Assembly (NCBI GenBank): GCA_022266195.1
Contig: WHVY01000004.1
Location: forward strand, 3,675,501 to 3,739,500
Source: Tetranychus cinnabarinus
Taxonomy: Eukaryota > Arthropoda > Arachnida > Trombidiformes > Tetranychidae
Direction of reading: 5' to 3'
Length of the DNA: 64,000 nucleotides
Shown here: positions 20,230 through 34,500 of the stretch, one piece after another
How the letters are laid out: the number at the start of each line of letters is the position of its first letter
Position numbering within the stretch: position 1 is the stretch's first letter
The notes under the pieces: generated by a model
What the model saw: the letters and a program-made list of their open reading frames with translations, nothing else
Told to the model about the DNA's origin: nothing
Databases searched by the model: none
Translations under genes and position numbers: made by a program

Positions 20230-20266
20230 ACTGATACTTTCTGTACATTTTACTGGAGCTTTTATA
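20230..20266 (-). promoter_or_regulatory. Core promoter of the silk-like gene: TATA box plus TCAGT initiator
   Basis: On the minus strand TATAAAA occupies 20266-20260 and the arthropod initiator TCAGT occupies 20234-20230, placing the A (+1) near 20232, about 34 bases from the first T of the TATA box. The resulting 5' UTR is only about 29 bases before the ATG at 20203. A strong TATA plus initiator with a very short leader is typical of highly expressed tissue-restricted secretory genes. It also excludes the upstream in-frame ATG at 20248 from the transcript. Confidence 0.6.
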
Positions 20267-21691
20267 CCTTCAGAAAATCAGGTGTCTATGATTCAAAAAT
20301 CGTACTGATTAAACAGTTGAAGGTTAAATGGCAATAAGTCTGTCAATTTGATTTGAATATTTTTTCAAGAATAAATTGACTACCGTCTCTATTTGATCAA
20401 TGCATTTTACTTAGCAACTACTCATGTAAATTTGAAAACAAACATCATACCAGTTGTATCAGACTTGATCGCTGCAAATTAACCTATAAAAAACCCGTAC
20501 TATTAATTCAGATCTTACTAAACTTCAAAACAGAATCTCATTATTCGTTCAAATAATAATAATATTGCAAGGAATTCATAGCGACCTGAACAATCAACCA
20601 TTTACAAAATGCCAAAAACTAGTATTACCGACCGTTATTGCATGCTCATAATTTCCTCACACTAAATGATTAGAACATTTTTTCATTTCAAAACTGTTGA
20701 ATTTTCACACAACTCAGGTTGTTTCAGTTGTTGATACAATTGGAATAAAAATTTAAGAACATAACAAAAAATCAACGAAAAATTAATCACAGAATTTCGC
20801 TTTACAGAATTTTTTGTTTAAACTTATTAAAAATTTGTGCCTAATAGGTTTGTCCAGAGTGAAATTATCCGATGGTCCTAATCTGTTTACAGTTAGCCCA
20901 AAAGGGTCTTTACCCCGGGTTCATGTCATGAGGTGAGTCGAGGTTTAAATTTTATTTAATGTCAATTATTGACGATTTCCTTTTTTATCTTTATTGCTCG
21001 AATGGCATTCAGTGATGTTGGCTTTAAGTCTGAAAATTTGTCCACTATTAATAAAAATTTCATTGCTTGATCAATCGACAACCTTTACATTAACAATTAT
21101 CATTGCTTGGCAAGCTTCATTTACTAATGGTAAGAGGTAAATTGATGAGAATCGATATTTACATGAGTAATTAGCAATTCAAATGTTTTTCTGTTTTTTT
21201 CTGTCTGTCTGATCTTTCATTAATTTTAATTTATTTAAAAGCCGAGGTAAAAGTCAATAAACAGCAGTCTATTATCATAAGAATCGATGCAAAAATCTGT
21301 TTAATTACAAGTTTCATTTTCAATAACAAAAGAGACTTCGTTTTGTCTTTCATTTTCTTGTAATATATTTCAAAAAATGTAATTGAGTCTTGTATATAAA
21401 TAGCAATTGAATATGTAAACGGCATTATCACTTTGGCATCTCGATAGCAGTCTTTGTCACATTGGATGGATAAAAGGTAACGAGTTGAACATTTGGTGTT
21501 GTTTGGTGAAATTAGCTGTGGCAGATTAAGATCACTTGTTTAGTGCCATAAAATAGGTTTACAATTGTTTTCCTCGTCTGGGTAAAGAGTTGGAGATTGG
21601 TCATGACCATGAAAAATACAATATCATAATTCAATGGTCAAATTATTAGATGCAAAACATGCAAATTACTTTGTTATCGGCAATCCATTAT
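20267..21691. other. Upstream region of the silk-like gene / 3' flank of colmedin
   Basis: About 1.4 kb of AT-rich DNA between two minus-strand genes. It should contain the control elements of the silk-like gene and the 3' UTR of colmedin. A minus-strand AATAAA at 21235-21230 is a possible but distant colmedin poly(A) signal. I see no gene here; the short minus-strand frame at 21231-21431 lacks protein character. Confidence 0.5.
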
Positions 21692-22500
21692 TCATTCTGG
21701 TGAAAGCATGATTGGATATTCAATTAAATTGTTGTTATCCCAGCCATGAATTTTACGACTTCTCGAATTGTAAGAAAGCATAATATTTTTCTTAAACGGA
21801 TTGATGAATTTGATTGGTTCTTGATAATCGTTTAGGTTAACATTGTTGTACAGATCAAAAGCAACATCGATGGTTGTATACGTTTCCGAGATGCTGGCTA
21901 CTGAATACAAAACACCACAAATGATAAACATTTCACCACGAGTTGTATGGTCGAGTTTAATATTCCATATAGACTCGATGGATGAAGCTTGAGGTACATT
22001 CATTGTCGATCCATCAAATTTCATAACCATAGTATTGTTGTTTTCTGGATTAGGCCAGATAACCCAAAGACCATTTTCATCTGCCATTAAATCCAAATGA
22101 TTATGGGCCAGAGAGTAAAGTTGCTTGAATGAATGGGTGAAAGAGTGCTCCAAGTAGGCAAAGTCTTTACTCTTTAAATCATATTTCACCAATTTTTTCA
22201 TTTGATCCGAGTAGTAATAAAAGGAACTGTTGTAAATTATTTGCGAATTACCAGTGAAATTGTATCGTAGCTTATGAATGGTCACATCGTTATCCGAACG
22301 GAAGGCAATTTTATTTGGATATTCATAAAGTAATCCACGTTTTTCCTCCAAATCAATTGTCAACCAATACTTTTCTTTGTCTTCATCTCTAACCGAAACT
22401 GGATCCTGCATCCAACAGCCCCAGCTTTCATTTCGTTCAGTGTTGAATAAAGGTTTACCAACTCGCAGCAGTTTTATCACACTTCCGCCATGAATACAAT
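21692..22500 (-). other. Terminal exon: olfactomedin domain of colmedin
   Basis: The exon opens with CIHGGSVIKLLRVGKP and soon has WGCWMQDP, the usual entry to an olfactomedin beta-propeller. Other family landmarks are TGNSQIIYNSSFYYY, the HLDLMADENGLWVIW strand with its acidic calcium-site residues, a second conserved cysteine in MFIICGVLYSV that would pair with the first, and the closing LSYNSRSRKIHGWDNN. The domain is complete and stops four residues after YPIML, as expected for this family. Confidence 0.93.
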
Positions 22501-25500
22501 CTAAATAAATATGAAAATAAAAAAAATTAACATTTCAAAAGCAAAAAATAATTCACAGTTAATCGTCAAAAGTAAAAACTTGTATTAGCAGGAATTTGCA
22601 AGAGATGGCAGCATGAACCATAGTGTTTTTATTTTGAGATTCAATTGTTGGATCGCTATTAAACCGTTTAACACTTATCAATTCATCTGATTAGTTCTCG
22701 GAAGTGTCATTATTCTTACTCGACATTATTTTTTTCATTCAAATTAATTTTACAACTTACTTTGATTTCTAGGTTTCAGTCCAATCCATTTCGTTTTATC
22801 AAATCCATGAACATCTTCAGCTTTAATAGTTTCATTACGTCGACAACCACATTCTTGGCATATTTCACATTCAGGATCTTCTGGTGGAATCTCTGGTATC
22901 CCAAAAATTTTCTCATGGGCTTCATGACCTCTGTGACGGATTGAATCATTGGCTGGACACAAAAAGTAATTCTGAATTAATAGATAACCTTACAAAACAA
23001 ACAAGCTATTGAGCTGAATTTAACACCACAACTTGTGCAACTGTGAAATAACTCTTTTCCTTCACAATGTTTCTATTATCTTTATTTATATTTGTAGCGT
23101 CTATTTTTACTTTTTTTATTATAATTGAAGTTTTAGGTGATTTTATTTCACAGTACTCCAAGTGACAGTTAATATAAAATTTATGAAAACCACTAACACT
23201 AGATTATTTACAACTAGAGAGTCAACTTACCATAAAGCTCAATAATCCCATAAGTCGTGTTGACTTCATTTTTTGATATACATTTATAAACGCCTAAATC
23301 ATTTGGTTCAACGTGTGATATGTTCAACAAAAGGTGAGTTAAGTTGTCTGATTTTTCAATTTGATACATTTTCCTTTTCCAATCAGTTAATATTTTATCT
23401 CCTTTAAAGGTCCAATAATGGATGGCTGTCGGAAAAGCATCAACAAGGCACTCTAGTACAACAAACGAACCATTTTCTGCAGCAATAGCATCTTTTGGTA
23501 CTGTAATTAATGGCTGATCTGTTGATGAAAATGATGGTTAACCTTTGAATTTTGGACAAATATGAGTGGACAAGGATCCATATGAATGATACTTATGGTA
23601 CTTACATGCAACTGTTATATCGTATTGTTTGAATACTTGCGGAGGAATGCCGTTATTAGCATAACAAACATATGTTCCTGAATGTTCCCGTCTTACTCTG
23701 GTTAAATTCAGTCTACCTCCACACACTTCAACATCTACAAAGTGAACAAAAAGAGTAAACATTGTGTGAATTAATCAATTGGTTGATTACACTTGAGCGT
23801 GCAACTTACATGTATTATTTTTCAGCCTAATTGGTTTACCATCTTTTTTATACCAAGAATAAATGGGACGAGGTTGACCACTGGCTATACACTCGATGAC
23901 AACATTATCACCTTCCCGAACCCGGTATGATGGATGAGACTCTTCATCATTCATTATTGGTGGAACTGATTATATCATTATAAATGAATGGATGGTGATT
24001 ACATTTTTCCGAATAACCAATGTTGCCAATCATGATAAATTAATGTTATTATTATTTTTGTCAATACTTACTCAGTATTTTGGAAGCATCTGTGATATTA
24101 TTTCCTGAGACTGTTTTCCAAGCTGAAATACCTGGTCGTCCTGTAGACAAGAAAGTAACCCATCTTTAAATACTTTTCAAGCATTTACAAATTTTTTGCC
24201 TTCTTCTCATTTGGAAGCTGGTAAAGATTTACATGTCTAACCCTGTATTTCGTGACAGATTCTATAAGAATTGTGCATTAATGATTACAACTTGGCGTTA
24301 ACTGAATCAATCAATTTGTCTAAATAATGGATACATTGACTCAATTTTTGGTTAAACAGGAGTCATATAAATTTGTTATCAAGCAATTACATATACAATA
24401 GTTCCAAAATTCATCTGGAGCAGCTATAACACAGCCAGTCACTTCATAAATTGTAAATTATTCATGTAAATTATAAACGATCAATCAAATCAAACATTTA
24501 AAGGATCGATGATGAGTGGATCTCAATTATAAATGCTGTTAATGAATAGATAAATGCTCTTGAAGCTCACAAAGACTCAACAAGTTTTATCAAAGCTTTA
24601 CAAACATTATACTCCTGGACGCCATGTCGAAAGCAACTCAAAATCAGTAGCAAAAGATAATGAATAATTCAATGGAAAAGAAAAGGAATCAATCAATCAT
24701 GAATTTGGAGAAAACATGGAACAAAGCAAATAAATCAGAAAGTCAACTTTTACTTGAAACAAAGACTTAAACAATATCAGTTCAACAATAGCAACATTTG
24801 TGATTTTCAATCTCAATTGAAATTGCGATTGAAATGCTGCTGGAAAAATTGCTGTAAATCAAACAAATTTTGGTTGCAAATTAACGTTAAAAGCCATGTT
24901 TAACTTACCAGGTTCACCAGGTTTACCAGCAACACCTTTTTTACCTGCAGGTCCTCTAAGTCCTTCAATACACGAAATGGATTTGCAATGAAATGAGTTG
25001 GAAAGAAGAAACAGAGAATATCATTGCAAAATGATTGATATTAATAATCATGGAAATAATAATGATAAATGAAATACTGAATATTGATAGCCCAAGGATA
25101 AAAATGATAACTCATCTAACTTAATGTTTTCCTTCTTTTCTCATCTACACCTTTAGTTTTCTGGTTACTTGATACATACCTGGTGTACCAGGAGGCCCTG
25201 GAGCTCCTCTCTCACCCGGAGTACCTGGTAAACCTATGGAAATACAATTGAAAGTTAAATCATTAGTCTTGATTTTACATGTAAACGGTGTTTTCAAAAT
25301 AATGGACAAAGCGGTTTATTGAAAAAAATACAAAACACAATGTAAACTGTGTTTTTGATTCACCTTTGATTCATTCCCTATTCAATTTCATTATCTATAA
25401 TATCCGTGATTATCCGAGCTTTTCCTTTCACTTCGAAAAATAGAAGAACAAATTCATCCTTATTTTCATTCTTTTATGCTCTTCGATTATTTTTGTTTAC

Positions 25501-28500
25501 TTTGTTACTATTTTTTACACAAATTTTACATTATTTCAAATTTTTCTCTTATTTTTCAGGCCTTTGTATACTTCATATTTACATACAGTTCTGTACACAG
25601 TCTCGACTTTTGGTATTGTTGATAAATTACCTTTACATGGTGAATATCATCATTTTCAGATGGATTTGGTTGTATTGGAGTTGAACATAAAATGGAGATG
25701 TTTCTGGTAACCAAATCTATTCTAGTCAATTGTAAGTAATTGAGTTAAAGAAGCAAGAAAAGGTTGACTGTTGAGTTTTGAGAAACTAAGGTATTATTTA
25801 GACTGACTGAATAATGATGATGATAAATTGTAATTAGAAAAGTAATAAAAAGGTAATGAAAGATTTTCCTTCACTTTAGCCTTTTTGGACTGTTACTAAG
25901 TAAGCTTAAGTTTTGTTGTCAACTCAAAAAGAGGAGAAAATAAGGAATCAAAAGATACTAATTAACTTGGTATTATAAAAGGTAAAATGTTAAGGATGAT
26001 TGTGATGCTCGTTAATCTGATGGGAAAGATGATAATGATGGATAAAAGATGAAGATGAAGTGAAAATGAAAGCATAAAAACGCATGGAAAGCATTGCTAT
26101 GAAAGTATTAAAAGTTAAAATGAGCTCAAGAAACGTATCAAAAGTATTATCATCATCATAATCAATATGACAGAGACAGAGCATATAATAGTGAAAATAA
26201 ATAATAATCTAACAAATGTTTACTACAATTACATTATTATATGAATACTGTAATCCATCGTGAATAATATGTATTATTATTGAAAAATCATTTCTGATTG
26301 CAAAAAATTCTCTAATCTTTTGTAACAATCTGATTGTAATTAATAATTAAGCTTGAATCTCTCTCGTTTTTTAACTTCCTTGAAGCTTTTATCTGCAGTT
26401 AAATATAAATTGGTCTCTTTCTCACTCTTCAATATTATCGTCGACTTTCACTTTTTGTTTCAATATGAATCTAATTGTTTTTCATTCTTGTTTCCAGTTA
26501 CTCCGTATTAGATCAATGGAAATGTATCTCACCATTGGTTCCATTTGTGCCTGGCTGACCTGGAGTACCAGGAATACCATCTCGCCCATCACGACCATCT
26601 TTACCATCTTCACCATCTCGTCCTGGAACCCCATCAAGACCCGGTTCACCTGGTAGACCTTCTCGTCCATCCAACCCAGATTCACCTTTAAAGTATTACA
26701 AGAATATTAAATGAGACTCAAAGTGTTCATTATTCATAGCAGCTTTTGGATCGAAAGAGCAAGTGCATCAATTACTATCGATAAATGCCCATGTAAATTC
26801 CCAAGAAGTCTGTATCATAGGTCATGGATAATGGTTCATGAAACTTCAGACTGAATATCTCATGAAACATTACTGGTTTTACGACTGGCTTAAGATTTCG
26901 TCTAAACATTTTGAGAAGCCGACTAAACGAGAAAAGCTATAGCACTTTAACTGTCGTCTTTTACAAGAAAAATTAATATTTGCTCCAACATCATCCACGT
27001 TCAATTTTTGGAAATTTTTTCTAATTTTGTTCAATTTTCTGGAATTGCTTGCAGAGATTCAGCAATGCTTCATCCTGATGGCTTGGCTAATTGTTAATTT
27101 ACTTACCTGGTTCCCCTTTTGGTCCAGCAAACCCGGGAAGACCTTGAGGTCCAGCTGGTCCTTTTGGACCTTGATAACCTTTTTCACCTTTGTCTCCTCT
27201 GTCACCTTTTGGACCAGGAAATCCTTTGGAATTGAGAAAAACAAGAGAAATGAGGAAAAAAGAAAATTGAATGACAATAATTTAGTTATTATAATTAGCA
27301 ATAACAACACTGATTTTACAACACTAAAGTTACAACTGTTGATGAACAAATTTTACTCACTTTGCTTTCCTTCAATCAATACCAATATGTTGAACAGTAT
27401 TACATTTTATTAACTTTATTATCACATTTAATGACAAAAATGTTTTTCCCTTTCAATGTAAATCACATTATATATCCTTTCAACAACACATAATAAGCAC
27501 CTTATTGTTTCATTCAACATTTAATCCATTTGATTACTTGTTAATAAAAACAAAAAAGAAGCAAACTCTCAAATTAAACAAATCAATTTATATGACAATT
27601 CTGACAATTGTAAATGAAAAAGAACGAAAAAAATATGAAATTGAAGACTAAAACTTGAGACTGATAAAAATTTGATTGTCTTGAGTTTTGCATGTAAATT
27701 TGAATTTTGATTCTTGAATCTACTTTTTTATCATTCTTATTTGCATCTTCAATTCAATTGTTTAAAACTTTTCAGGTTCATTCGTATTTTAAGCTGATTT
27801 ACTTTTGAAACTTTTGATTTAAATTCAACAGATAAAACTTGTAAAATACTATTGAGAATTGAAACAATTCAAAAACTGAATTGTTGATTAAAGAAGAAAA
27901 GAAAAGAAGAAAAAATTAAAATGTAAATTATTTTCCAATAAAAAATGGAATCATTCAAGTCAGATCAAGATTCAAATTATAATATTGAGATTCGGGGAAA
28001 AAATGTTATCATAAAAAGAATAAGAAACATTCTGAGAAAAAAGTATATTAAATCTTTTAGCTATTCTTGATCTCATCACTCCCATGAGCACTTCAAGTAT
28101 TAATAGAAATGAAAGGACTGAGCAAAGCAAAGTTGAACATTAAACTAAGCTAAATGTTGAACTTGTTTGAACCTGATTTATCAGTTGAAACAAATTCAAA
28201 TATTTTGCCAAATCTTTCCCTGCAAAATGAGTAAAAATTGTCATTCTTCAACTTTTCCAAACTCAATTCTAATGGAAATGATTGCCTTACCTGTAAGTCC
28301 TTGTGGACCTGGATTACCAGCTGGACAGTATTGCTTAGCTGATAGACAATATTCTTGAAGAACTGGAAGCTGTTCAAGAGAAAAAAGTTCAACCCTTTGT
28401 ATTTCACTTTTCATTATCAACTTCGATCGACTGACCATTTGAAATTGAATTTACCATTCAACCAAACTTCATAAACTTGAAATGTTCACTAACTTTCCAG

Positions 28501-31500
28501 TCAAAATGCTTGACTTGACTTGAGTCTAGACTGACCATTAGAACTCCTTTGCATATGGAGAGTTAAAGTCATCGTCTATGAATTTTCATTCGACTAATAT
28601 TTTCTTAATCATCTTTCTGTTTGTAAATTGTTAATTCTTATTTCTGTGATACTTTTTAACAATTGAAAATCTTATCCTTAACAAGCTTTGTAACTGAAGT
28701 CAATAGCCAAGTCTCTATGGCTTGATCCAAATGATGAACTTGTGACTTTGATTTTATCTTTAAAAGTTACTTCGATTTTTGAACATACAATTTTGTAACT
28801 AAACAATTGTTGAAGATGAACGCATCATTAATAATTGTCTGACATTAATTGATTCAATTCTTGATCAACCCCAGATTAGTGTAACAAGTAACATAGTGTA
28901 TCAACATGGTTGAAGTGCAACTCAACTGTCAATTAAAGTCACCTTCAATGATAGAAAGGTAATGATGATTAGGTTTACTCGAACACTTTTTAGCCTTGCA
29001 TTTATGATAAAATAGACTCACAATAATTTGATAAAATATATCATTTCTGTTGTAAATGAGAGAAACGAAGGCAACAAAAAAATGAAACAAAACTATCTAA
29101 TCAACTGATCAATTCTGGTCAAAACGCGAGCAAAAATTATCAGCCAATTGATTGACTTTCCAGCCGTAAACAAAGGCATAAACTTGGAAGGATGAAAATG
29201 GCAAGAAAAGGCATTAAAAGCAAAAGGTTTCATTTAAAGTAATGGGAGACCAAAAAGGCTGACAAAAATTATCTTTACTCAGATAAAGGTAAATAATGTT
29301 GCAGCCATTTTTCACAATTATAATACAACATTAATTCCAACTGAATATAATACCAATAACATGAATTGAAGCAAGAACAAGAAGGCAAAAGTTCTGTAAT
29401 AACAATAATCATTGATATCAAAAATACACAAATAACATAAACATTGTTTATCTTTTGACTGTAAAAAAAGATCTAAAAATCACGTAAAAACATTTTCCCT
29501 TGAAAAAGCAACCTTTTCAACATTCATTTTTGCTCTCTTCTCGTTTGATCAACATTCATCATTAAAAGTTGAAAGATGAAAATTGAGTGAAAAACATGGG
29601 AAAATATTGATGATAATATCCGGACACGGAAACAATGGAAATGGATGAACCAAGAAAGTGAAACTTTTCTCATGTAAATTAATATCTTTCATGGAGACCA
29701 TTAATCACAGGGAAGGAGAAAGGCTAAGAAGACAAACATATCATAACATAATGCAACATTGAATACATTATTTTTCCCAATGGAACTGAAAGTTATTACT
29801 TTCAATGGAAAAATTTTGCTTCTCTTTTCGTCATTTTGTTTGGGTTCAAAATTTCCTTCCTCGACTCAACAGTTTTCCAGGAAAATCAGGGAAAAGGGCA
29901 AACAAAGGCGACTAAAGGTAAACCATGAAAAAAACTCTACCCATCAATGAATTTCCATTTTACATTCTATTCTCTTCTTTACTTTTCTCTTTCCCATGAT
30001 TAGGCTCATCATGGTTATCATGTTAATGGCTGTTAATAGATCAGTTGATCGAGAGTTGGACTGTTCAATTTGATCGCTAAAATGAAAATCTTTACCTTCT
30101 TTGTTCATCTATTTACACTCTTGGAGTCAAAATTCAACTTTCATTATTTTTATTATCAAATATAGATATTTTATAGAATCAAATGGAGACTAAAATTGAT
30201 ATAAAATGTAAATGTTTCAATGCTTTTAAGGTGAAACTCATTGTTTATTTGCTTTTTTCAGTTCTTGTTTACCTTTTTGCTTTTCATGATGAAAAGTAAG
30301 TAAATAATGCTTGATAAACTTGAACCAGGGAATGATAAGATTTATTGTAATCTCAATTGAAAAAATGGGAAAAAGTTGAAAGGATAGCAAATTCAAGGAA
30401 TAACGAGATTTGTAATTTGTATGAGAATCCATTGAAAGTGATTGATGAAACTATTCAAATGGATTATCGATAATTGTTTTCTTCCATCATTGCTCAAGAT
30501 AATCACAGTTCATGTTCATTTTCACTGTGAAATCTTTTCAGGGGGAATCGAAAGTTTGAACTTCTCAATAAAACATTGAAATTTTTTGTAGCAATAAAAA
30601 GAAATCTTTTCGCTCGGAATTGCAAACAATTTCAGATTATTTCGAGATATTTTCATCGTTTCAACACTCTTTCTTCGATCCTATTACATTTGCTTAACTT
30701 GTTTCATGATTCTTTGCTGACCGCAAAAAGAAACATTTCAAATTCTTGGAATTTCGAACTTTCTTTGATCTCACTTTTTCCATTTTTAATTATCTTTTTC
30801 AACTTTTCATTTTCAAAGATTTTCATGTAAATAAATTTGAAAATTTCGTGACTGAACTTGATGATTTGAGCGAGAGAAGAAATTCTCATGAATGAAAGGT
30901 AATCTAACGAAGATGGATTGAATTTGTGTGAAACTAATAGGATTAAAAGGAAAAGGCGAAGAGGAGAAAAGGAAAAATGATAAATTCCATGAAAAATTTT
31001 CTGTTTCATGATAACAATGAAAGCATCGAGATTCGCTAATGAAATGTTTTCTTTATTTGTTGAATAAACACACAGAAAAAGTTCGCATTGGAATGGTTAA
31101 ATTGAACATGAAATGGCTATTCAAAGGTCATTAAATGCAAAAAATGTTTTGTATTCAAAAATGAAACACTTTTTTACTTTCATTAGAAAACATTTTTATT
31201 CAAATTTGCTTTTTTCACCTTCAATTAATCAGATTAAAAGAATGGAAGAAAAAATGAAAATTGAATTAAAAGACTAATCAAAGAGCAAACTAATTGTTCT
31301 CAATGATTAAACTCTGTGTAAATATTGTTCAATTTCATCATTCGTTTGGTGTAAATTCATTTGATTTGTTTCCCATTTTCTCGATTCTTTCAACTTTTCA
31401 TTTTTTCTTTTTTCTATTTTTTCTCCAAAAATTTACAGTTGGTTGATTATTCTTAACAATTTTTGCTTTTCTCCTCATCAGTTTTTAATGTACATTTCAA

Positions 31501-34500
31501 CCTCTTTTCATCATTTCTCCATGTTTAGGTGTTTATTGTTCAACTTTTTTTTGCTGAAAAAAAAGTAACAAAAAAAGTTCACAACTTTTGCTTTATCTTT
31601 ACATTTATCAAACATGGATTTTTTTCCCTCAACTCAACTCGTTCCAAGTTGTTTTTTACCTTCAATGAACTTCATCAAATCATCAACTTTTCAAAGGGAA
31701 AAGATTATTTCTCCGAGTTTTTCATTCTCCCTCTTTATTGGTCTTGTAATGTTAAGAAAGTCAATCTTTCATCGAAACAATATTTTGAAAAGAAAAAGTT
31801 TAAAAGTTTATTTCGAAACATTTGTTTCTATTTGCTCTTCAGAATCATGTTGTACATGATGTTTAAAAGAAGATTGTTCAGTTGATTTCAAGAATGAAAA
31901 TTGTTTAATTCCAACTAAACTTGTAGTCAATGGAAGCTACAAATTGGAATCAAAAGCGTTCCAATAAACTTCATTCAATTCCTTCATTTTCTCACTTTTA
32001 CTCAATCTTGAAATCTTCAAATTTATTTGTTTCTTATCATGAAAAGTGTCTAATCTTCCAAGCTTATCATGAAACTCGATGCCTTAAGATAGTGAGTTGA
32101 GTATCCATTACTGAGCTGATGATGAATAAAGATCGGGTTAAAATGATTGATTCATAAGTGGGAGTAAACACTGGGAGGGAAAAGAGGAAAAGCAAACATT
32201 ATTCATAATTTTATTTGATAAACCTTTTCTTCCCTTAACCTTTGTCAGAGAATCAAATTATCGTCAACTTTGGTTTCGTGCGTGACACTGGGTCAAAGGG
32301 TAAACATTGGCGAAGTGAATGTTCGAGCGAAGAATGAATTCACTGAACTACATTTTTCAATGAAATTGGTTTATATTGTGTGAAATGGAAAAGCATTTGC
32401 TCGATTCAATTTCATTTTTTGTTGTGAGCAAATGACAAAAAGAAGCAATTTTAAAATTTCATTCTTGAAATTGAGTTTTGAATGAAATTTTTGTCATGAT
32501 AAAGGGAAAAGAGAAGAAAGAAAAATCTTGAATGCAAAGAATCTTGAATCTTCTTTAATTCCAATGTTGCACTTTTATCGTGCATCATCATGGAAATCAT
32601 GATATTCAATGGTTCAATGATTAGTTTTGAATATTTTTTTCTCTCCTCGTGCCTCGAATGGAAAGGTAAAAACCATTGAAAATTATTATTTCCCTGTAAA
32701 TGTATTTTGATTCTTGTTTCAATGAAAGTTTATTGTGTTCAGATTAATGGTATGAGAATTGTCTTGTTGATTCAATATTGACATTGAATCTGTTCTCATC
32801 ATCATTAATATGATCATCTTGATCAACTTAAGATGAAGGTTAAGACAAGTTGCTTTCTGTCTCTTTGTTCACTCTATTTGACTTACGGATTTCAAGTTTG
32901 CTCAACACAATATAAACTTTACTTTTACCCTTTTTGCTTCAATTTATACATTGAATAAAATTCATCCACAAACATTACAAGTTGAGCAAACAAAATTTAC
33001 TAATTGAGTCATTCACAATCAATCTAAACCTTTCCAACTTTTAACTAATTTAACTTTACTATTTTCTCAATAAAAATTCAGTTCAAACATTGATAAATTA
33101 TTTCACAGTAAATATGTCATCAGAGAAAGTAAATATTCATAAAAAGATCCTTTTCGCCTTAATCAAAGACTCGGCATTTATTCGCTAACAGACAACCCTG
33201 AAAATGTCGTGCTTAGACATTGGTATGTCTGGAAGGGTCAAGACTAAAGACTCACAATGACAGGATGTGGACAAGAACTCAAATCGCAATCACCTCATCG
33301 CTGAAATGTAAGTGGTCTACTCTAACTTTGTCTCTTTCTCATTCCACAGTTTGTAATTAACAGTTGTTCCCTTAGCCTTTCCCTCACATGTTTATAACTC
33401 TTACCATTGGAAAGATGACCGAATTTTTTTTAAAACCAATTGGTTAACTGAAAGGAAACACTCCTTTGGCCAACATGAGTTATGAACATCTAACAAACAC
33501 TGACCGAGCCGAAAAATTTTGTACTCAGAAAATGTCCTTCAAATGTCAATTAGAGGTCCAATAACGGATTGACCTTGAATGACCTTTAGCATTCAAACTC
33601 TATGATTCTTCAATCTGCGGAAGCTCATGGTCCAGTCTGAGGTCTGTAACATTAACCGTTCGGGAGCTCTGTATGCCTACATAAAGGCGTAAAATGAAAA
33701 AAACGTCCGGTATTTAAACCAACAGTATTCAATTTATTCTTCATATATTTTTCAGCCTTAATTGTAATTTTTAATTAATGTTGAGAGCAATGGTCGCAAA
33801 TAAGTTCTCTCCTTAGCTAATAAAAGTATTTTTCATAATATTGATTGTGATTATAATTTAGTTGATTTAACCATCACTTTGTGAACCTTAAACAGTCCGT
33901 AGTGCCTCACAAAATGAGAATGGTAACTGAATTTGGTTTAAGTGAAGAAAAGTGCGAAAACCACAAAATCGAACGTCCAACTTAGACATTGATTTGATTA
34001 GCATTTGAAATTGGAATTAAATTTTTGCATCTCTTTGATACTCTGAAGCTCTATTTTTAGACCTGGCACTGATCCTTTGATTGAACAAATGACTTGAGGA
34101 CATTAAAGTTTAATCAATTATAACTTGTTGAAACGATTACCAGCATTTGTTTACAACTTGTACTAACAAGAAAAAGAAGGAAGTTTGATGAGAAAATTTA
34201 TTTCAAGTTTAATGGTATTAACCATGTTTATATGATGTACAAGCTAAACATTATCAAGTTTCATGCCTTTTTTAACCATCCATTCAATTTCCGCCTCTAT
34301 TGATTCCCTGAAACGTTGAAATGATCGGAAACAGAGAAACACTTGAGATGTACAGATAGAGTTGCCTGCTACTATTAATACTTAAATGTTATTGGAAACA
34401 TTAAAAAAAGCCATTTTCTCCATCATTTCAAGACAATTTATTCAAAGCTAACGTTTGCAGTTTTCATCAATCAAATTAGTTGAATGTATGAATACAAAAC

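Noticed and set aside
30576..31885. Several Phe/Ser/Lys-rich frames on both strands in the colmedin intron
   Set aside because: Mirror-image frames on opposite strands with biased composition, typical of TTTC/GAAA-rich DNA; no acceptor/donor pair in phase with the colmedin exons.
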